From NCBI GenBank assembly GCA_047692235.1, contig JBLLJR010000003.1:124001-188000 (forward strand): a stretch of 64,000 nt of DNA, written 5' to 3'. Source of the stretch: JBLLJR01 sp047692235 (GTDB lineage Bacteria > Pseudomonadota > Gammaproteobacteria > Enterobacterales > Enterobacteriaceae). The translations under genes and the position numbers were made by a program. Positions 1-9,475 of this stretch are shown one piece after another. The stretch's first letter is position 1, and each line of letters opens with the position of its first letter. The notes below the pieces were generated by a model. The model worked only from the letters and a program-made list of their open reading frames with translations, was not told the origin of the DNA and did no database searches.

Positions 1-1
1 T

Positions 2-382
2 ACTTTTTGTAAATATTCTATGTCCATACAAAAAAATATTTCTGAAATTAAAGACAATGAAAAAATTTTAGATTTTGGAGATTTATCAATATATAAAATT
101 GATAAAATATTAAAAAAAGCAAAAACAATAATATGGAATGGTCCCATTGGGGTATTTGAATTTATTAATTTTCGTAAAGGTACAGAAATTATTGTAAAAA
201 ATATTCAAAATAATAATATTTTTTCTATTATAGGAGGAGGTGATACAATTTTAGCTGCAGAAATGTTTGGTATTTTAAATAAAATTTCATATGTTTCTAC
301 AGGAGGTGGTGCATTTTTAAAATATATGAAATTTAAAAAATTACCAATTATTAATTTTCTTAAAAATTTAAATAACAAATAA
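2..382 (+). CDS. pgk: Phosphoglycerate kinase, C-terminal part (cut by window start)
   Basis: Phosphoglycerate kinase makes ATP from 1,3-bisphosphoglycerate in lower glycolysis. Only the C-terminal lobe is present. The frame is open from base 2, before the first ATG at 20, so the gene begins upstream of the window. Family signatures are the WNGPIGVFE stretch, the nucleotide-binding GGGDT segment and the closing VSTGGGAFL motif. The next gene is fbaA, as in the E. coli pgk-fbaA order, 92 bases downstream. The end matches the normal Pgk C-terminus, so it is a window cut, not a truncation. Confidence 0.95.
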   Translation, partial: TFCKYSMSIQKNISEIKDNEKILDFGDLSIYKIDKILKKAKTIIWNGPIGVFEFINFRKGTEIIVKNIQNNNIFSIIGGGDTILAAEMFGILNKISYVSTGGGAFLKYMKFKKLPIINFLKNLNNK

Positions 383-474
383 ATTAATTTAAATTTTTAT
401 TTACAAATTACAATTTATGCAAAAATATATTTATAATATACTTATTNTAAATTACTATAATTAAGGGCAGATAA

Positions 475-1554
475 ATGTCTAAAATTTTAGATTTTGTAAA
501 ACCAGGAGTTGTTACAGGAGAGAATATTAATAAAATATTTAATTTTGCTAAACAGCACAATTTTGCTTTACCAGCTGTAAATTGTATAAGTACTGACTCA
601 ATAAATGCTGTATTAGAAACTGCTGCTCAAGTAAAATCTCCTGTTATAATTCAATTTTCTTATTATGGGTCCGCTTTTATAGCAGGTAAAGGTTTATTAA
701 ATTATGATCATAAAGCTTCAATATTGGGAGCAATATCTGGAGCATTACATATACATAATGTATCTAAATATTATAATATTCCAGTAATAATACATACCGA
801 TCATTGTTCTAAAAAAATATTACCTTGGATTGATAAATTATTAAAATTTGGTAAACAATATTTTTATAAAACAGGATCACCATTATTTTCTTCTCATATG
901 ATTGATTTATCTAATGAAACTTTAGAAGATAATATTAAAATAAGCTCTAATTATTTAGAAAATATGTCAAAATTAAATATGAATTTAGAAATAGAACTTG
1001 GTTGCACAGGAGGAGAAGAAGATGAATTAGATAATAGAAAATTAGATCATTCAAAATTATATACTCAACCAAAAGATGTATGTTATGCATATGAAAAATT
1101 AAGTAATGTAAGTCAGAATTTTATGATTGCAGCAAATTTTGGAAATGTACATGGAGTATATAAAAATAACAAAGTTAAACTAAAACCAAAAATTTTATAT
1201 GAATCTCAAAAATTTGTATCAAAAAAATTTAAATTACCAAATAATTTTTTAAATTTAGTATTTCATGGAGGTTCTGGTGTAAATCCGTTAGTAATACAAG
1301 AAGCTATAAGATATGGAGTAGTTAAAATCAATATAGATACTGATATTCAATGGGCTTCTTGGAATGGAATATTAAATTTTTACAAAAAAAATAAACAGTT
1401 TTTACATGAACAAATAAGTAGTATAGAAAATAATTTTAATAAACCGAATAAAAAATTTTATGACCCTAGATCATGGATTAGATATAGTCAATTATCTATA
1501 ATTAATAGATTAAAAGAAATATTTTTTAAATTAAATGCTGTAAACATTCTGTAA
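475..1554 (+). CDS. fbaA: Fructose-bisphosphate aldolase, class II
   Basis: Zinc-dependent class II aldolase, splitting fructose 1,6-bisphosphate into two triose phosphates in the cytosol. The 359-residue length equals that of E. coli FbaA and the residue numbering is collinear: the metal and catalytic residues Asp109, His110, Glu174, His226 and His264 are all in place (HTDHC near 107-111, HGGSG near 264-268). The start ATG follows an AGGG-like ribosome binding site (aagggcag). It lies just downstream of pgk, as in enterobacteria, and is probably co-transcribed with it. An ambiguous base (n) lies at 447 in the gap. Confidence 0.97.
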   Translation: MSKILDFVKPGVVTGENINKIFNFAKQHNFALPAVNCISTDSINAVLETAAQVKSPVIIQFSYYGSAFIAGKGLLNYDHKASILGAISGALHIHNVSKYYNIPVIIHTDHCSKKILPWIDKLLKFGKQYFYKTGSPLFSSHMIDLSNETLEDNIKISSNYLENMSKLNMNLEIELGCTGGEEDELDNRKLDHSKLYTQPKDVCYAYEKLSNVSQNFMIAANFGNVHGVYKNNKVKLKPKILYESQKFVSKKFKLPNNFLNLVFHGGSGVNPLVIQEAIRYGVVKINIDTDIQWASWNGILNFYKKNKQFLHEQISSIENNFNKPNKKFYDPRSWIRYSQLSIINRLKEIFFKLNAVNIL

Positions 1555-1700
1555 CGCATATTATAAAATAATAATATTCTAAATTATAAAAAAGTAGTTT
1601 TATACATGAAATATATATAAAATATAGTAATTTAATTTAAAACTATTTAAATAATTTATATTGAACAAAATAAATTTAAACATTTTTTGACGATAAAAGA

Positions 1701-2369
1701 ATGATTAACAAATTAAAAAAAATTGTTAGTTGGGCATCATTAAAATATATTAAACCAAACACTATTGTAGGTGTTGGTAGTGGGTCTACAATATCATATT
1801 TTATTGATGCTTTGTCATCTATCAAAACACAAATAAAAGGCGCAGTATCAAGCTCAAAAGAAACATCTAATAAAATGAAAAAGTTAGGAATAAATGTAAT
1901 AGAATTAAATAATGTAGAATTTTTAGATGTTTATATAGATAGTGCAGACGAAATCAATTATAAAATGCAAATGATAAAAGGTAAAGGAGGAGCTTTAACA
2001 CAAGAAAAAATTATTGCATCTGCTGCGCAAAATTTTATTTGTATTGCTGATTATACTAAATTAGTTAATACTTTAGGAAATAGAAATATTCCTTTACCTA
2101 TAGAAGTAATACCCATGGCTCAAAAAATTGTTATGAAAAAAATAAAATTTATCATAGGCGGTTTACCTATATATAGAAAAGGAATTATAACAGATAATGG
2201 CAATATTATTATAGATATTTATAATTTAACTATTACAAATGCTAATTTTATTGAAGAAAAAATAAATAATATATCTGGTGTAGTTACAGTTGGAATATTT
2301 GCTCATCGTAAAGCTGATGTAGCTATTATTGCTCATAAAGACGGAAATATTAAAATAATGTATAATTAA
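1701..2369 (+). CDS. rpiA: Ribose-5-phosphate isomerase A
   Basis: Interconverts ribose 5-phosphate and ribulose 5-phosphate in the non-oxidative pentose phosphate pathway, feeding nucleotide synthesis. The 222-residue protein is full length. The phosphate-binding GVGSGST loop (about 24-30), the SADEI motif with catalytic Asp residues near 80 and 83, and the KGKGGALTQEKI block with the base Glu near 102 are all present. In E. coli rpiA lies fairly close to fbaA-pgk, so this is a condensed ancestral block. It is followed by a long gene-free stretch. Confidence 0.96.
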   Translation: MINKLKKIVSWASLKYIKPNTIVGVGSGSTISYFIDALSSIKTQIKGAVSSSKETSNKMKKLGINVIELNNVEFLDVYIDSADEINYKMQMIKGKGGALTQEKIIASAAQNFICIADYTKLVNTLGNRNIPLPIEVIPMAQKIVMKKIKFIIGGLPIYRKGIITDNGNIIIDIYNLTITNANFIEEKINNISGVVTVGIFAHRKADVAIIAHKDGNIKIMYN

Positions 2370-3159
2370 TAATTATATAATAAAATATTCATAATATGTT
2401 TTCCTAAAAATTAGGTATTAATTTATATTAAAATATAAAAGTATAATACTTTATTATAATTTATAAAATTTATGTTTTAAATTTAAACAAATAATTAATA
2501 TTACAAGTTAATTTTTATTTATATTCATATAAATAATAATAACTTTATGTTTTAAATTTTTATTTAAATATAAATTTAACTTCTGTAAAAATTAACTAAT
2601 TAAAATTTTTTCAAAATAGGTAATGTAAATTTATTATTTTACTAATTAAATATTTATATTTTGCTGATTATTTTATTCATTATTAAAAAATTTTAAATAC
2701 ATATTTATTTTACTATTATAGGCAGTAATAATTAAATTTTTTATTATCATTTTAGATATTTTTCTATCTTTAAGTTATTTTTTACATTATTATTAATAAT
2801 ACAGAATTCTACTATTGTAATAGTAGAATTATAATTCTAAAAATATTAATAATATTTAATATTTATAATCTATCGAATTATTACTTTAATAAGATTATTT
2901 TTTAATATATACTTAATTTTTTTAATTTTATTAGTAATATTGATTTTTTAGAATAATTTTTTAGTAAATTTATTTACTACTGTATCAATAGTTTTAAAAG
3001 ATATTATTATTGATATAAGTTACTTAAAAACTAAATTTTATAAAATTGTTTTTTTAGTAAATATTATATTTATTTAGTATATTAAATATTTTATAAAGTT
3101 TTTATTTTTATTTTTTATATATTTTCATCATTTAATATATAATTAATATTAATATAATT
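2370..3159. other. Gene-free intergenic region with one strong palindrome
   Basis: This 790-base stretch between convergent rpiA and ribA has no ORF, tRNA or rRNA that I can recognise. It is almost pure A/T and dense in stops in all frames. It holds a 16-base direct repeat (tttatgttttaaattt at 2469-2484 and 2544-2559) and a 26-base palindrome at 2805-2830. Most likely it is the eroded site of one or more lost genes. In E. coli the 6S RNA gene lies near rpiA, but I could not find its conserved features here. Confidence 0.6.
2805..2830. terminator. Perfect 12-bp inverted repeat (hairpin)
   Basis: AATTCTACTATT at 2805-2816 is followed by GT and then its exact reverse complement at 2819-2830. 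As RNA it would fold to an 11-bp stem with a four-base loop, on either strand. It contains C/G pairs in DNA that is otherwise nearly all A/T, and it sits between convergent genes. This suits a bidirectional terminator or a protein-binding palindrome. It is more than 300 bases from each gene end and has no strong T-run, so the role is uncertain. Confidence 0.4.
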
Positions 3160-3744
3160 TTATAGTAAATGTCCCATTTTATGTAATTTAGTATCTAAAT
3201 AATAAGAATTATATGAATTACGTCCTACTATAAGTGGTATACGTTCAACAATATTAATTCCATACTTGGTTAAAACTTTTATTTTTTTGGGATTATTTGT
3301 TAATAACCTAATTGATTGGATTTTTAAAGCTTTTAACATATTAGCACATAAAGAAAAATTCCTTTCATCTTCACAAAAACCTAATTTTTTATTAGCTTCA
3401 ATAGTATCATATCCATGATCTTGTAAATTATATGCGCGAATTTTATTTAATAAACCTATATTTCTACCTTCTTGTCTATGGTAAAGTATTATACCTCTCT
3501 TTTCTTTTACAATATATTGCAATGCAGATTTTAATTGAAATCCACAATCACATCTTAAACTAAACATAGCATCACCAGTGATACATTCAGAATGTATACG
3601 AGATAATACAGGTAATGAGTTACTAATATCTCCATATGTTAAAGCAAAATGGTCTTTACCAGTTAATATTTCTTTAAAACCTACTATAATAAATTTGCCA
3701 AATAATGTTGGTAATTTTGCATGTTTTACTATTTTAACGCGCAT
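3160..3744 (-). CDS. ribA: GTP cyclohydrolase II (riboflavin synthesis, first step)
   Basis: Opens the ring of GTP to give the diaminopyrimidine precursor of riboflavin. Zinc ligands Cys54, Cys65 and Cys67 (HSEC and RCDCGF) and the catalytic DER triplet near 127-129 are present, and the protein matches E. coli RibA end to end (194 residues here). The ATG at 3744 is chosen over an upstream TTG at 3756 because a clear GGAG lies six bases before it. No riboflavin leader (FMN riboswitch) is visible upstream. It serves the flavin enzymes in this window (FldA, Fpr, Ndh, PyrD). Confidence 0.96.
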   Translation of the reverse strand: MRVKIVKHAKLPTLFGKFIIVGFKEILTGKDHFALTYGDISNSLPVLSRIHSECITGDAMFSLRCDCGFQLKSALQYIVKEKRGIILYHRQEGRNIGLLNKIRAYNLQDHGYDTIEANKKLGFCEDERNFSLCANMLKALKIQSIRLLTNNPKKIKVLTKYGINIVERIPLIVGRNSYNSYYLDTKLHKMGHLL

Positions 3745-3750
3745 ATTAAT

Positions 3751-3754
3751 CTCC
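3751..3754 (-). promoter_or_regulatory. Ribosome binding site of ribA
   Basis: GGAG on the minus strand, six bases upstream of the ATG at 3744. It decides the ribA start against the TTG 12 bases further upstream. Confidence 0.7.
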
Positions 3755-3988
3755 AAAAATATAAAAAATTTATATTTTTATATTTTTTATTATTTATTTA
3801 TAAATAATAAATATACAAATTTAAATTAAATTAAGGTTATTTAATGATATAATGAAATGTGATGTTTAAAAAACAATATAAAATTCCACTAGATATTAAT
3901 CTTAAATAAATTTTGAAATAATATATTTATTTTTATATATAATAATAATATTATATATTTATATTTTATAAAAAAAATTTTAATTTTT

Positions 3989-4699
3989 ATGAAAAAAAAT
4001 AATACTTCTATTATTGTAGCTTTAGATTATGAATCTATATCAAGTATCTTAAATTTTGCTGATAGTGTTTCACCAAAAGATTGTAAATTGAAAATAGGAA
4101 AAGCAGTTTTTACTAAATTTGGTCCTATATTAATACGTGAATTAAAAAATAGAGGATTTGATGTATTTTTAGATTTAAAATTTCATGATATTCCAAATAC
4201 AGTTTATAAATCTATATGTGTAGCTGCTGAATTAGGAGTATGGATGGTGAATGTACATTCTTTGGGTGGTAAAAAAATGATGATTGCTGCTAAAAACGCT
4301 TTATATTCTTCAAAAAAAGATGCACCTATATTAGTAGCAGTTACTATATTAACTAGTATAGATAATATTGAAATTAAATATATATTAGGTAATAATAGTG
4401 ATGTATTTAATTATACAATGAAATTAGCTGAATTATCTAAAGAATGTGGAATGAATGGAGTAATTTGTTCTGGCTTAGAAGCAAAGCAAATAAGAAAAAA
4501 TTTTGGATTAGATTTTTGTATAATTACACCAGGTATACGCAATATAAATAATAAAATAAATGATCAAAAAAGAATAACAAGTGTATTTCAATCTAAACAA
4601 TTAGGTATTAATTATATTATTATAGGTAGACCTATAATTCATTCACTTAACCCATCTAATACATTGAAAATGTATAATAAAAAATTAGAAAATATGTAA
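3989..4699 (+). CDS. pyrF: Orotidine-5'-phosphate decarboxylase
   Basis: Decarboxylates OMP to UMP, the last step of de novo pyrimidine synthesis. The catalytic DLKFHDIPNT motif (Asp62, Lys64, Asp67) and the C-terminal phosphate-binding IIGRPI segment are visible. The protein has 236 residues, slightly shorter than the roughly 245 of E. coli. It stands alone between ribA and ygfZ, without the usual enterobacterial partner yciH. pyrD of the same pathway is elsewhere in this window. Confidence 0.96.
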   Translation: MKKNNTSIIVALDYESISSILNFADSVSPKDCKLKIGKAVFTKFGPILIRELKNRGFDVFLDLKFHDIPNTVYKSICVAAELGVWMVNVHSLGGKKMMIAAKNALYSSKKDAPILVAVTILTSIDNIEIKYILGNNSDVFNYTMKLAELSKECGMNGVICSGLEAKQIRKNFGLDFCIITPGIRNINNKINDQKRITSVFQSKQLGINYIIIGRPIIHSLNPSNTLKMYNKKLENM

Positions 4700-4721
4700 A
4701 TATTAAATTTTAATTAACTAA

Positions 4722-5714
4722 TTAATATTTTAATTTAAAATTATGTATATTTAGTGATTTATATTCATTTTGTTCTAAAATTCTTATATTTTGATTATCA
4801 ATTAATAATTTTTTATTTAGAACTATTTGTATCCATATAAAATTATTTATCATTTTACATGCAGCTAGTATAGTACCAGTATTTTTCCAATTATTTTTTA
4901 GTTTTATTTCAATGTTACTACCTATTTTGGGTAAAATATTAGATTTATAACTGATCCAATATAGAAAAAATTTATTAGAATTTTTATATTTTATTTTACT
5001 TATTATTTCTTGACCTATATAACAGCCTTTATGAAAGTTAATTCCATCTATATATTCCATATTTAATGATTGAGGTATAAATTTTAAACTATTTTTAATA
5101 TCTATTAAAGGATAAATAGATTCTATATCTAATGATAACCATTGCATACTGTTATTTAGTAATACATAATTATGAATTATATTAAATATATTATCAAAAT
5201 TTTTTTTCTTTATTATTAATAAAAAACGAGGTTTAGGTAATTTTATATAAATTAATGTTAAATCAGAACTATTTTTTAAAATAGAATTTTGTTCTGTTGG
5301 TATATTTATAAAAATTTTTTTTAATATATTTTGTATATTATTACCTGCTAAACCAACCAAAATAGAATTTTTATCTTCACATATATTTATTTTATAAAAG
5401 ATAGAATATTTTTTAAATTCTGTTAATTGTTTATGTATTATATTACGTCGTGTAATATAATAAATACAATTTTCATAAATAAATACAATCATAGTACTTA
5501 TAGTTTTTCCATATTGATTGCAATGAGCAGCAAAACTTATTTTTTTTTTATTTAAATTAAATAAATCGCAAGTAAATTGGTTTTGTAAATATTTTTTAGC
5601 ATCTATGCCAGATATTTTAATTAATATCCAATCTTCCATAGATATTAAAGTAGGTGATAAATATTTTGAAGGTATTGGTATTTTGTATAAAAATGGATAT
5701 TTATTATAATTCAT
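4722..5714 (-). CDS. ygfZ: Folate-binding protein YgfZ (Fe-S cluster / flavoprotein maturation)
   Basis: YgfZ is a tetrahydrofolate-binding protein of the GcvT-like family that supports certain iron-sulfur enzymes. The family signature KGCYIGQE is intact at about 229-236 with its conserved Cys near 231, and the length (330) fits the E. coli protein (about 326). It is divergent from sdhE, exactly as in E. coli, across a 156-base A/T-rich gap. Keeping both genes suggests that Fe-S and flavin enzymes of respiration are still used. Confidence 0.92.
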   Translation of the reverse strand: MNYNKYPFLYKIPIPSKYLSPTLISMEDWILIKISGIDAKKYLQNQFTCDLFNLNKKKISFAAHCNQYGKTISTMIVFIYENCIYYITRRNIIHKQLTEFKKYSIFYKINICEDKNSILVGLAGNNIQNILKKIFINIPTEQNSILKNSSDLTLIYIKLPKPRFLLIIKKKNFDNIFNIIHNYVLLNNSMQWLSLDIESIYPLIDIKNSLKFIPQSLNMEYIDGINFHKGCYIGQEIISKIKYKNSNKFFLYWISYKSNILPKIGSNIEIKLKNNWKNTGTILAACKMINNFIWIQIVLNKKLLIDNQNIRILEQNEYKSLNIHNFKLKY

Positions 5715-5870
5715 ACTGTATTTTATATATATATATGCTATATTAATAGAATCATATTATATACTATCTATAAAAAATTAAACATTGTCAATTTAAATTA
5801 AATAAAAATAAATTTATATAATATATATTATATAAATTTATTTTATTTATTTTTATTATTTATAATAAAT

Positions 5871-6134
5871 ATGTATTTTATATATAAAAAATCTAAAATT
5901 TATTGGTCTTGTAGAAGAGGAATATTAGAACTTGATTTAATTATTATTCCATTTTTTTTATATTATTTTGATAAACTTATTTTAACTGATAAAATATCCT
6001 TTATTAAATTATTAAATTATAACGATTCAGATTTATTTAATGTAATAATTAAAAATGATTATCCAAAAGATAAAAATTTAATACATATAATTGATTTAAT
6101 AAAAAATTCAAGAAAACCAAAGTTTATTTATTAA
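5871..6134 (+). CDS. sdhE: Succinate dehydrogenase flavinylation factor SdhE (YgfY)
   Basis: Small helical protein that promotes covalent FAD attachment to SdhA. The 87 residues match SdhE throughout: WSCRRGILELD carries the invariant RGxxE motif (about 16-20), followed by the PFF and DLFN segments. No sdh gene is in the window, so its presence predicts a flavinylated succinate dehydrogenase elsewhere in the genome. It is divergent from ygfZ as in E. coli. The next gene, recJ, is 90 bases downstream. Confidence 0.92.
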   Translation: MYFIYKKSKIYWSCRRGILELDLIIIPFFLYYFDKLILTDKISFIKLLNYNDSDLFNVIIKNDYPKDKNLIHIIDLIKNSRKPKFIY

Positions 6135-6145
6135 TTCATCATTTA

Positions 6146-6176
6146 TTTTTAATAAAAATTAAATTTTTATTAAAAA
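6146..6176 (+). terminator. A/T-only inverted repeat after sdhE
   Basis: A 15-base arm (6146-6160) and its exact complement (6162-6176) lie just after the sdhE stop. The stem is A/T only, so its stability is doubtful, and such repeats arise easily in this base composition. Offered as a weak terminator candidate. Confidence 0.25.
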
Positions 6177-6224
6177 ATAAAAAAGTGAATATAAACAAAA
6201 TTAATTCTATATTTATATAAAAAT

Positions 6225-7961
6225 ATGAACAATAACATTAAACTATGTCATAGAAAACTGTATAATCTAGATTCTTTATCCAAGTTAGATATACCTGATT
6301 TTTTAAAAGAAATATACTCTAAAAGAGGTATACAAAATCCTAATGATTTAAATTACGAAATTAAAAACTTATTACCATTTAATAAATTATTTGGGATAAA
6401 TAAAGCTGTTGATATAATTGTAGAATCATTATATTTAAAAAATAAGTTTATGATTATTGGTGATTTTGATGTAGATGGAGCAACAAGTATTACATTAATA
6501 GTGTTACTTTTAAGAAAATTTGGATCAAATGATGTTAATTTTTTAGTTCCTAATAGATATTTAGATGGTAATGGTTTAAGTTCTACGTGTATAGAGCAAG
6601 CTGCATGTAAAAATATTGACTTAATAATTACAGTAGATTTAGGAATTAATTCACATGAATCTATTATTTTAGCACATAAAAAAGGTATAAAAGTTATTGT
6701 TACTGATCATCACATTCCAGATTCTAAAATTCAGTATGCTGATGCTGTTGTTAACCCTAATTTATATAATTGTAAATTTTCTTCTAAATTTCTTTCTGGA
6801 GTAGGTGTAGCATTTTATTTAATGTTAGCCGTTTTATATAAATTAAAAAAATTAAACTGGTTTAAAAAACATAAAATAGATATTCCAAAATTAACAGATT
6901 TTTTAGATTTAGTCGCTATTGGAACCATAGTTGATATGGTACCATTTGATTTAAATAATAGAATATTAGTTTATAATGGTTTACAACATATACGAGCAGG
7001 ATTGTGTAGAATTGGTATTCTAGCATTAATTAAATTTTTAAAATTTGATATTTCATCAATATCTACTAATGATATAAGTTTTTTTATTGGCCCAATGTTA
7101 AATGCTGCTGGTAGAATAGATAACATGGAAACAAGTATTTACTTATTATTAACAGAAGATATTAATTATGCTAAAATTTTAATAAAAAAATTAGATAAAT
7201 TAAATAAAGAAAGAATTGAAATAAATAAAAAAATGCAAATTGAATCATTTAATACATGTAATAAAATTATTAATTTTGAAAAAAAAACTCCAGTATGTTT
7301 TGTGTTATATGATAAAACTTGGCATCAAGGAATAGTTGGTATTGTTTCGTCAAAAATTAAAAATATATTTAATAGACCTAATATAATATTAGCTCCATAT
7401 GATAAAAAATTTTTAAAAGGTTCAGGTCGTTCAATAAATGGTTTTAATATATATCAAGCATTGGATAAACTAAATACTAAGTATCCAGGAATAATTTGTT
7501 CATTTGGTGGTCATAAATTAGCTATAGGCTTAAAAATACATAAATCTAAATTTATTGATTTTTGTAACAGTTTTAAATATATTACCAATATGATGATTGA
7601 TAAAAAATATTTAACTAAAATAGTATGGTCAGATGGTATATTAAATGATCAGGATATATGTTTAAAAACAGCTGAAATAATTAGAGATAATGGACCTTGG
7701 GGTCAAAATTTTCCAGAACCGTTATTTGATGGATATTTTTTATTAATAAATTATAAAATTATAAAAAATAAACATTTGAAACTTATATTAAAATCTATTA
7801 ATAATAATTGTATATTTTATGGAATAGTTTTTGATATAGATAAAAAATTTTGGGAAACCAATTTAGTTAAAGTAGTAAAAATTACATATAAATTGCAAGT
7901 AAACAAATTTAATAATATTAATAAATTACAACTATTAATTTGTAATATATGGCCATATTAA
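6225..7961 (+). CDS. recJ: Single-stranded-DNA-specific exonuclease RecJ
   Basis: 5'-to-3' single-strand DNA exonuclease of the DHH phosphoesterase family, used in recombination and mismatch repair. Metal-binding motifs are intact: DFDVDGATS (Asp80, Asp82, Asp84), VDLG with Asp138, and the DHH triad at 161-163. The DHHA1 signature SGRS appears as GSGRS. At 578 residues it is full length. The order recJ-prfB-lysS is ancestral, but prfB-lysS is now on the opposite strand. The recJ stop overlaps the convergent lysS stop by four bases. Confidence 0.96.
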   Translation: MNNNIKLCHRKLYNLDSLSKLDIPDFLKEIYSKRGIQNPNDLNYEIKNLLPFNKLFGINKAVDIIVESLYLKNKFMIIGDFDVDGATSITLIVLLLRKFGSNDVNFLVPNRYLDGNGLSSTCIEQAACKNIDLIITVDLGINSHESIILAHKKGIKVIVTDHHIPDSKIQYADAVVNPNLYNCKFSSKFLSGVGVAFYLMLAVLYKLKKLNWFKKHKIDIPKLTDFLDLVAIGTIVDMVPFDLNNRILVYNGLQHIRAGLCRIGILALIKFLKFDISSISTNDISFFIGPMLNAAGRIDNMETSIYLLLTEDINYAKILIKKLDKLNKERIEINKKMQIESFNTCNKIINFEKKTPVCFVLYDKTWHQGIVGIVSSKIKNIFNRPNIILAPYDKKFLKGSGRSINGFNIYQALDKLNTKYPGIICSFGGHKLAIGLKIHKSKFIDFCNSFKYITNMMIDKKYLTKIVWSDGILNDQDICLKTAEIIRDNGPWGQNFPEPLFDGYFLLINYKIIKNKHLKLILKSINNNCIFYGIVFDIDKKFWETNLVKVVKITYKLQVNKFNNINKLQLLICNIWPY

Positions 7962-9475
7962 ATTTTAGGTCGCATTGTTGGAAATAATATTACATCTTTT
8001 ATATTTTGTGAATTTGTAAAAATCATAACTAATCTATCTATTCCGATGCCAAGTCCAGCTGTTGGAGGTAATCCGTATTCTAATGCAGTTATATACTCTT
8101 TATTATTAAATAATTTATTAGTATTACAATCATTTTTAATTTGTTCAGAAAATTTATTAGATTGCTCTATTGAATCATTTAATTCAGAAAAACCATTTCC
8201 AATTTCATTACCATATATAAATAATTCAAATCTATCCGCAATAAATTTATTTTTATCATTAGGTCTTGCTAACGGAGATACATCTGATGGATAATGTGTA
8301 ATAAATGTTGGTTGTTTTAAATATTTAATTGTAGTCTTTTCAAAAATTTCATATTGAATTTTCCCTAATTTCCAATTTTTATTAATAATAATGCCCATAT
8401 CTTGTGCTAGTTTTTTAGCTGTATATATTTCGTTTAAGACAGATATTTTAATCTCAGGATTATAAAAATTAATTGCTTCTTTCATGCTAATTTTTTTAAA
8501 TGATTTACTAAAATCAAATGTTATTCCATTATATTTAACAAGATGTGTTCCAAATATTTTTATTGAAATATAGTAGAATAAATTTTCTATTAAAGACATT
8601 AAATCTTTATAATTTGAGTATGCTATATAAAGTTCCATCATTGTAAATTCTGGATTATGGAATCTAGATAAACCTTCATTTCTAAAATTACGATTTATTT
8701 CAAATATACGTTCAAATCCACCTATTACTAATTGTTTTAAATATAATTCTGGAGATATGCGTAAATATATATCAAGATTTAAATCATTGTGATATGTTTT
8801 AAATGGTTTAGCTACAGCACCTCCTGGTATAGTTTGCATCATTGGAGTTTCTACTTCCATAAAATTTTTTTCATACATAAAATTACGAATATTGTAAATA
8901 ATTTTTGATCTAATTTTAAAAACTTCATATGTTTTTTTGTTTGAAATTAAATCTAAATAACGTTGTCTATAACATATATCTTGATTTAATAATCCATGAA
9001 ATTTATTTGGTAATGGTCTTAATGATTTTGTAACAATATATATTTTACTACATCTAACTGTTAGTTCTTTTGTTTTTGTTTTAAACAACACACCATATAC
9101 ATTAATAATATCACCTAAATCACATAATTTATAATAAATATTATAAATTTTTTTTTCTAAATTATTTTTAGATATATATAACTGAATTATACCTTCACAA
9201 TCTTGTAAAGTAATAAAAGAAGCTTTACCCATTGTACGATTTGATATAATTCTTCCAATAAGACTAACATTAATATTAAGTTTTTTTAATTCTTCATTAT
9301 TTTTATTTTTAAAATTTAAATATAATTTATTAGAAGTTGAGTTACGTTTAAAATTATTCATAAAAACATGACTATTTTTACGTAATATTTCAAGTTTTTT
9401 TTTTCTTGATTTAATTTCATTATTTAAATTTGCATTAAATAATTTTAAATTTTTATTTTTTTCAAATTTATTCAT
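7958..9475 (-). CDS. lysS: Lysyl-tRNA synthetase, class II
   Basis: Charges tRNA-Lys. It has an N-terminal OB-fold anticodon-binding domain (about 65-170), then the class II catalytic core with motif 2 (RNEGLSRFHNPEFTMME) and motif 3 (GLGIGIDRL near the C-terminus). The 505-residue length equals that of E. coli LysS. Its ATG overlaps the prfB stop by four bases (ATGA), so the two are translationally coupled, as in E. coli. The first 40 residues are unusually Lys/Asn rich, typical of A/T drift. Confidence 0.97.
   Translation of the reverse strand: MNKFEKNKNLKLFNANLNNEIKSRKKKLEILRKNSHVFMNNFKRNSTSNKLYLNFKNKNNEELKKLNINVSLIGRIISNRTMGKASFITLQDCEGIIQLYISKNNLEKKIYNIYYKLCDLGDIINVYGVLFKTKTKELTVRCSKIYIVTKSLRPLPNKFHGLLNQDICYRQRYLDLISNKKTYEVFKIRSKIIYNIRNFMYEKNFMEVETPMMQTIPGGAVAKPFKTYHNDLNLDIYLRISPELYLKQLVIGGFERIFEINRNFRNEGLSRFHNPEFTMMELYIAYSNYKDLMSLIENLFYYISIKIFGTHLVKYNGITFDFSKSFKKISMKEAINFYNPEIKISVLNEIYTAKKLAQDMGIIINKNWKLGKIQYEIFEKTTIKYLKQPTFITHYPSDVSPLARPNDKNKFIADRFELFIYGNEIGNGFSELNDSIEQSNKFSEQIKNDCNTNKLFNNKEYITALEYGLPPTAGLGIGIDRLVMIFTNSQNIKDVILFPTMRPKI

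Noticed and set aside
3578..3829. 83-codon ORF on the plus strand reaching past the ribA start
   Set aside because: Mostly antisense to ribA, and the tail is low-complexity A/T sequence; no ribosome binding site.
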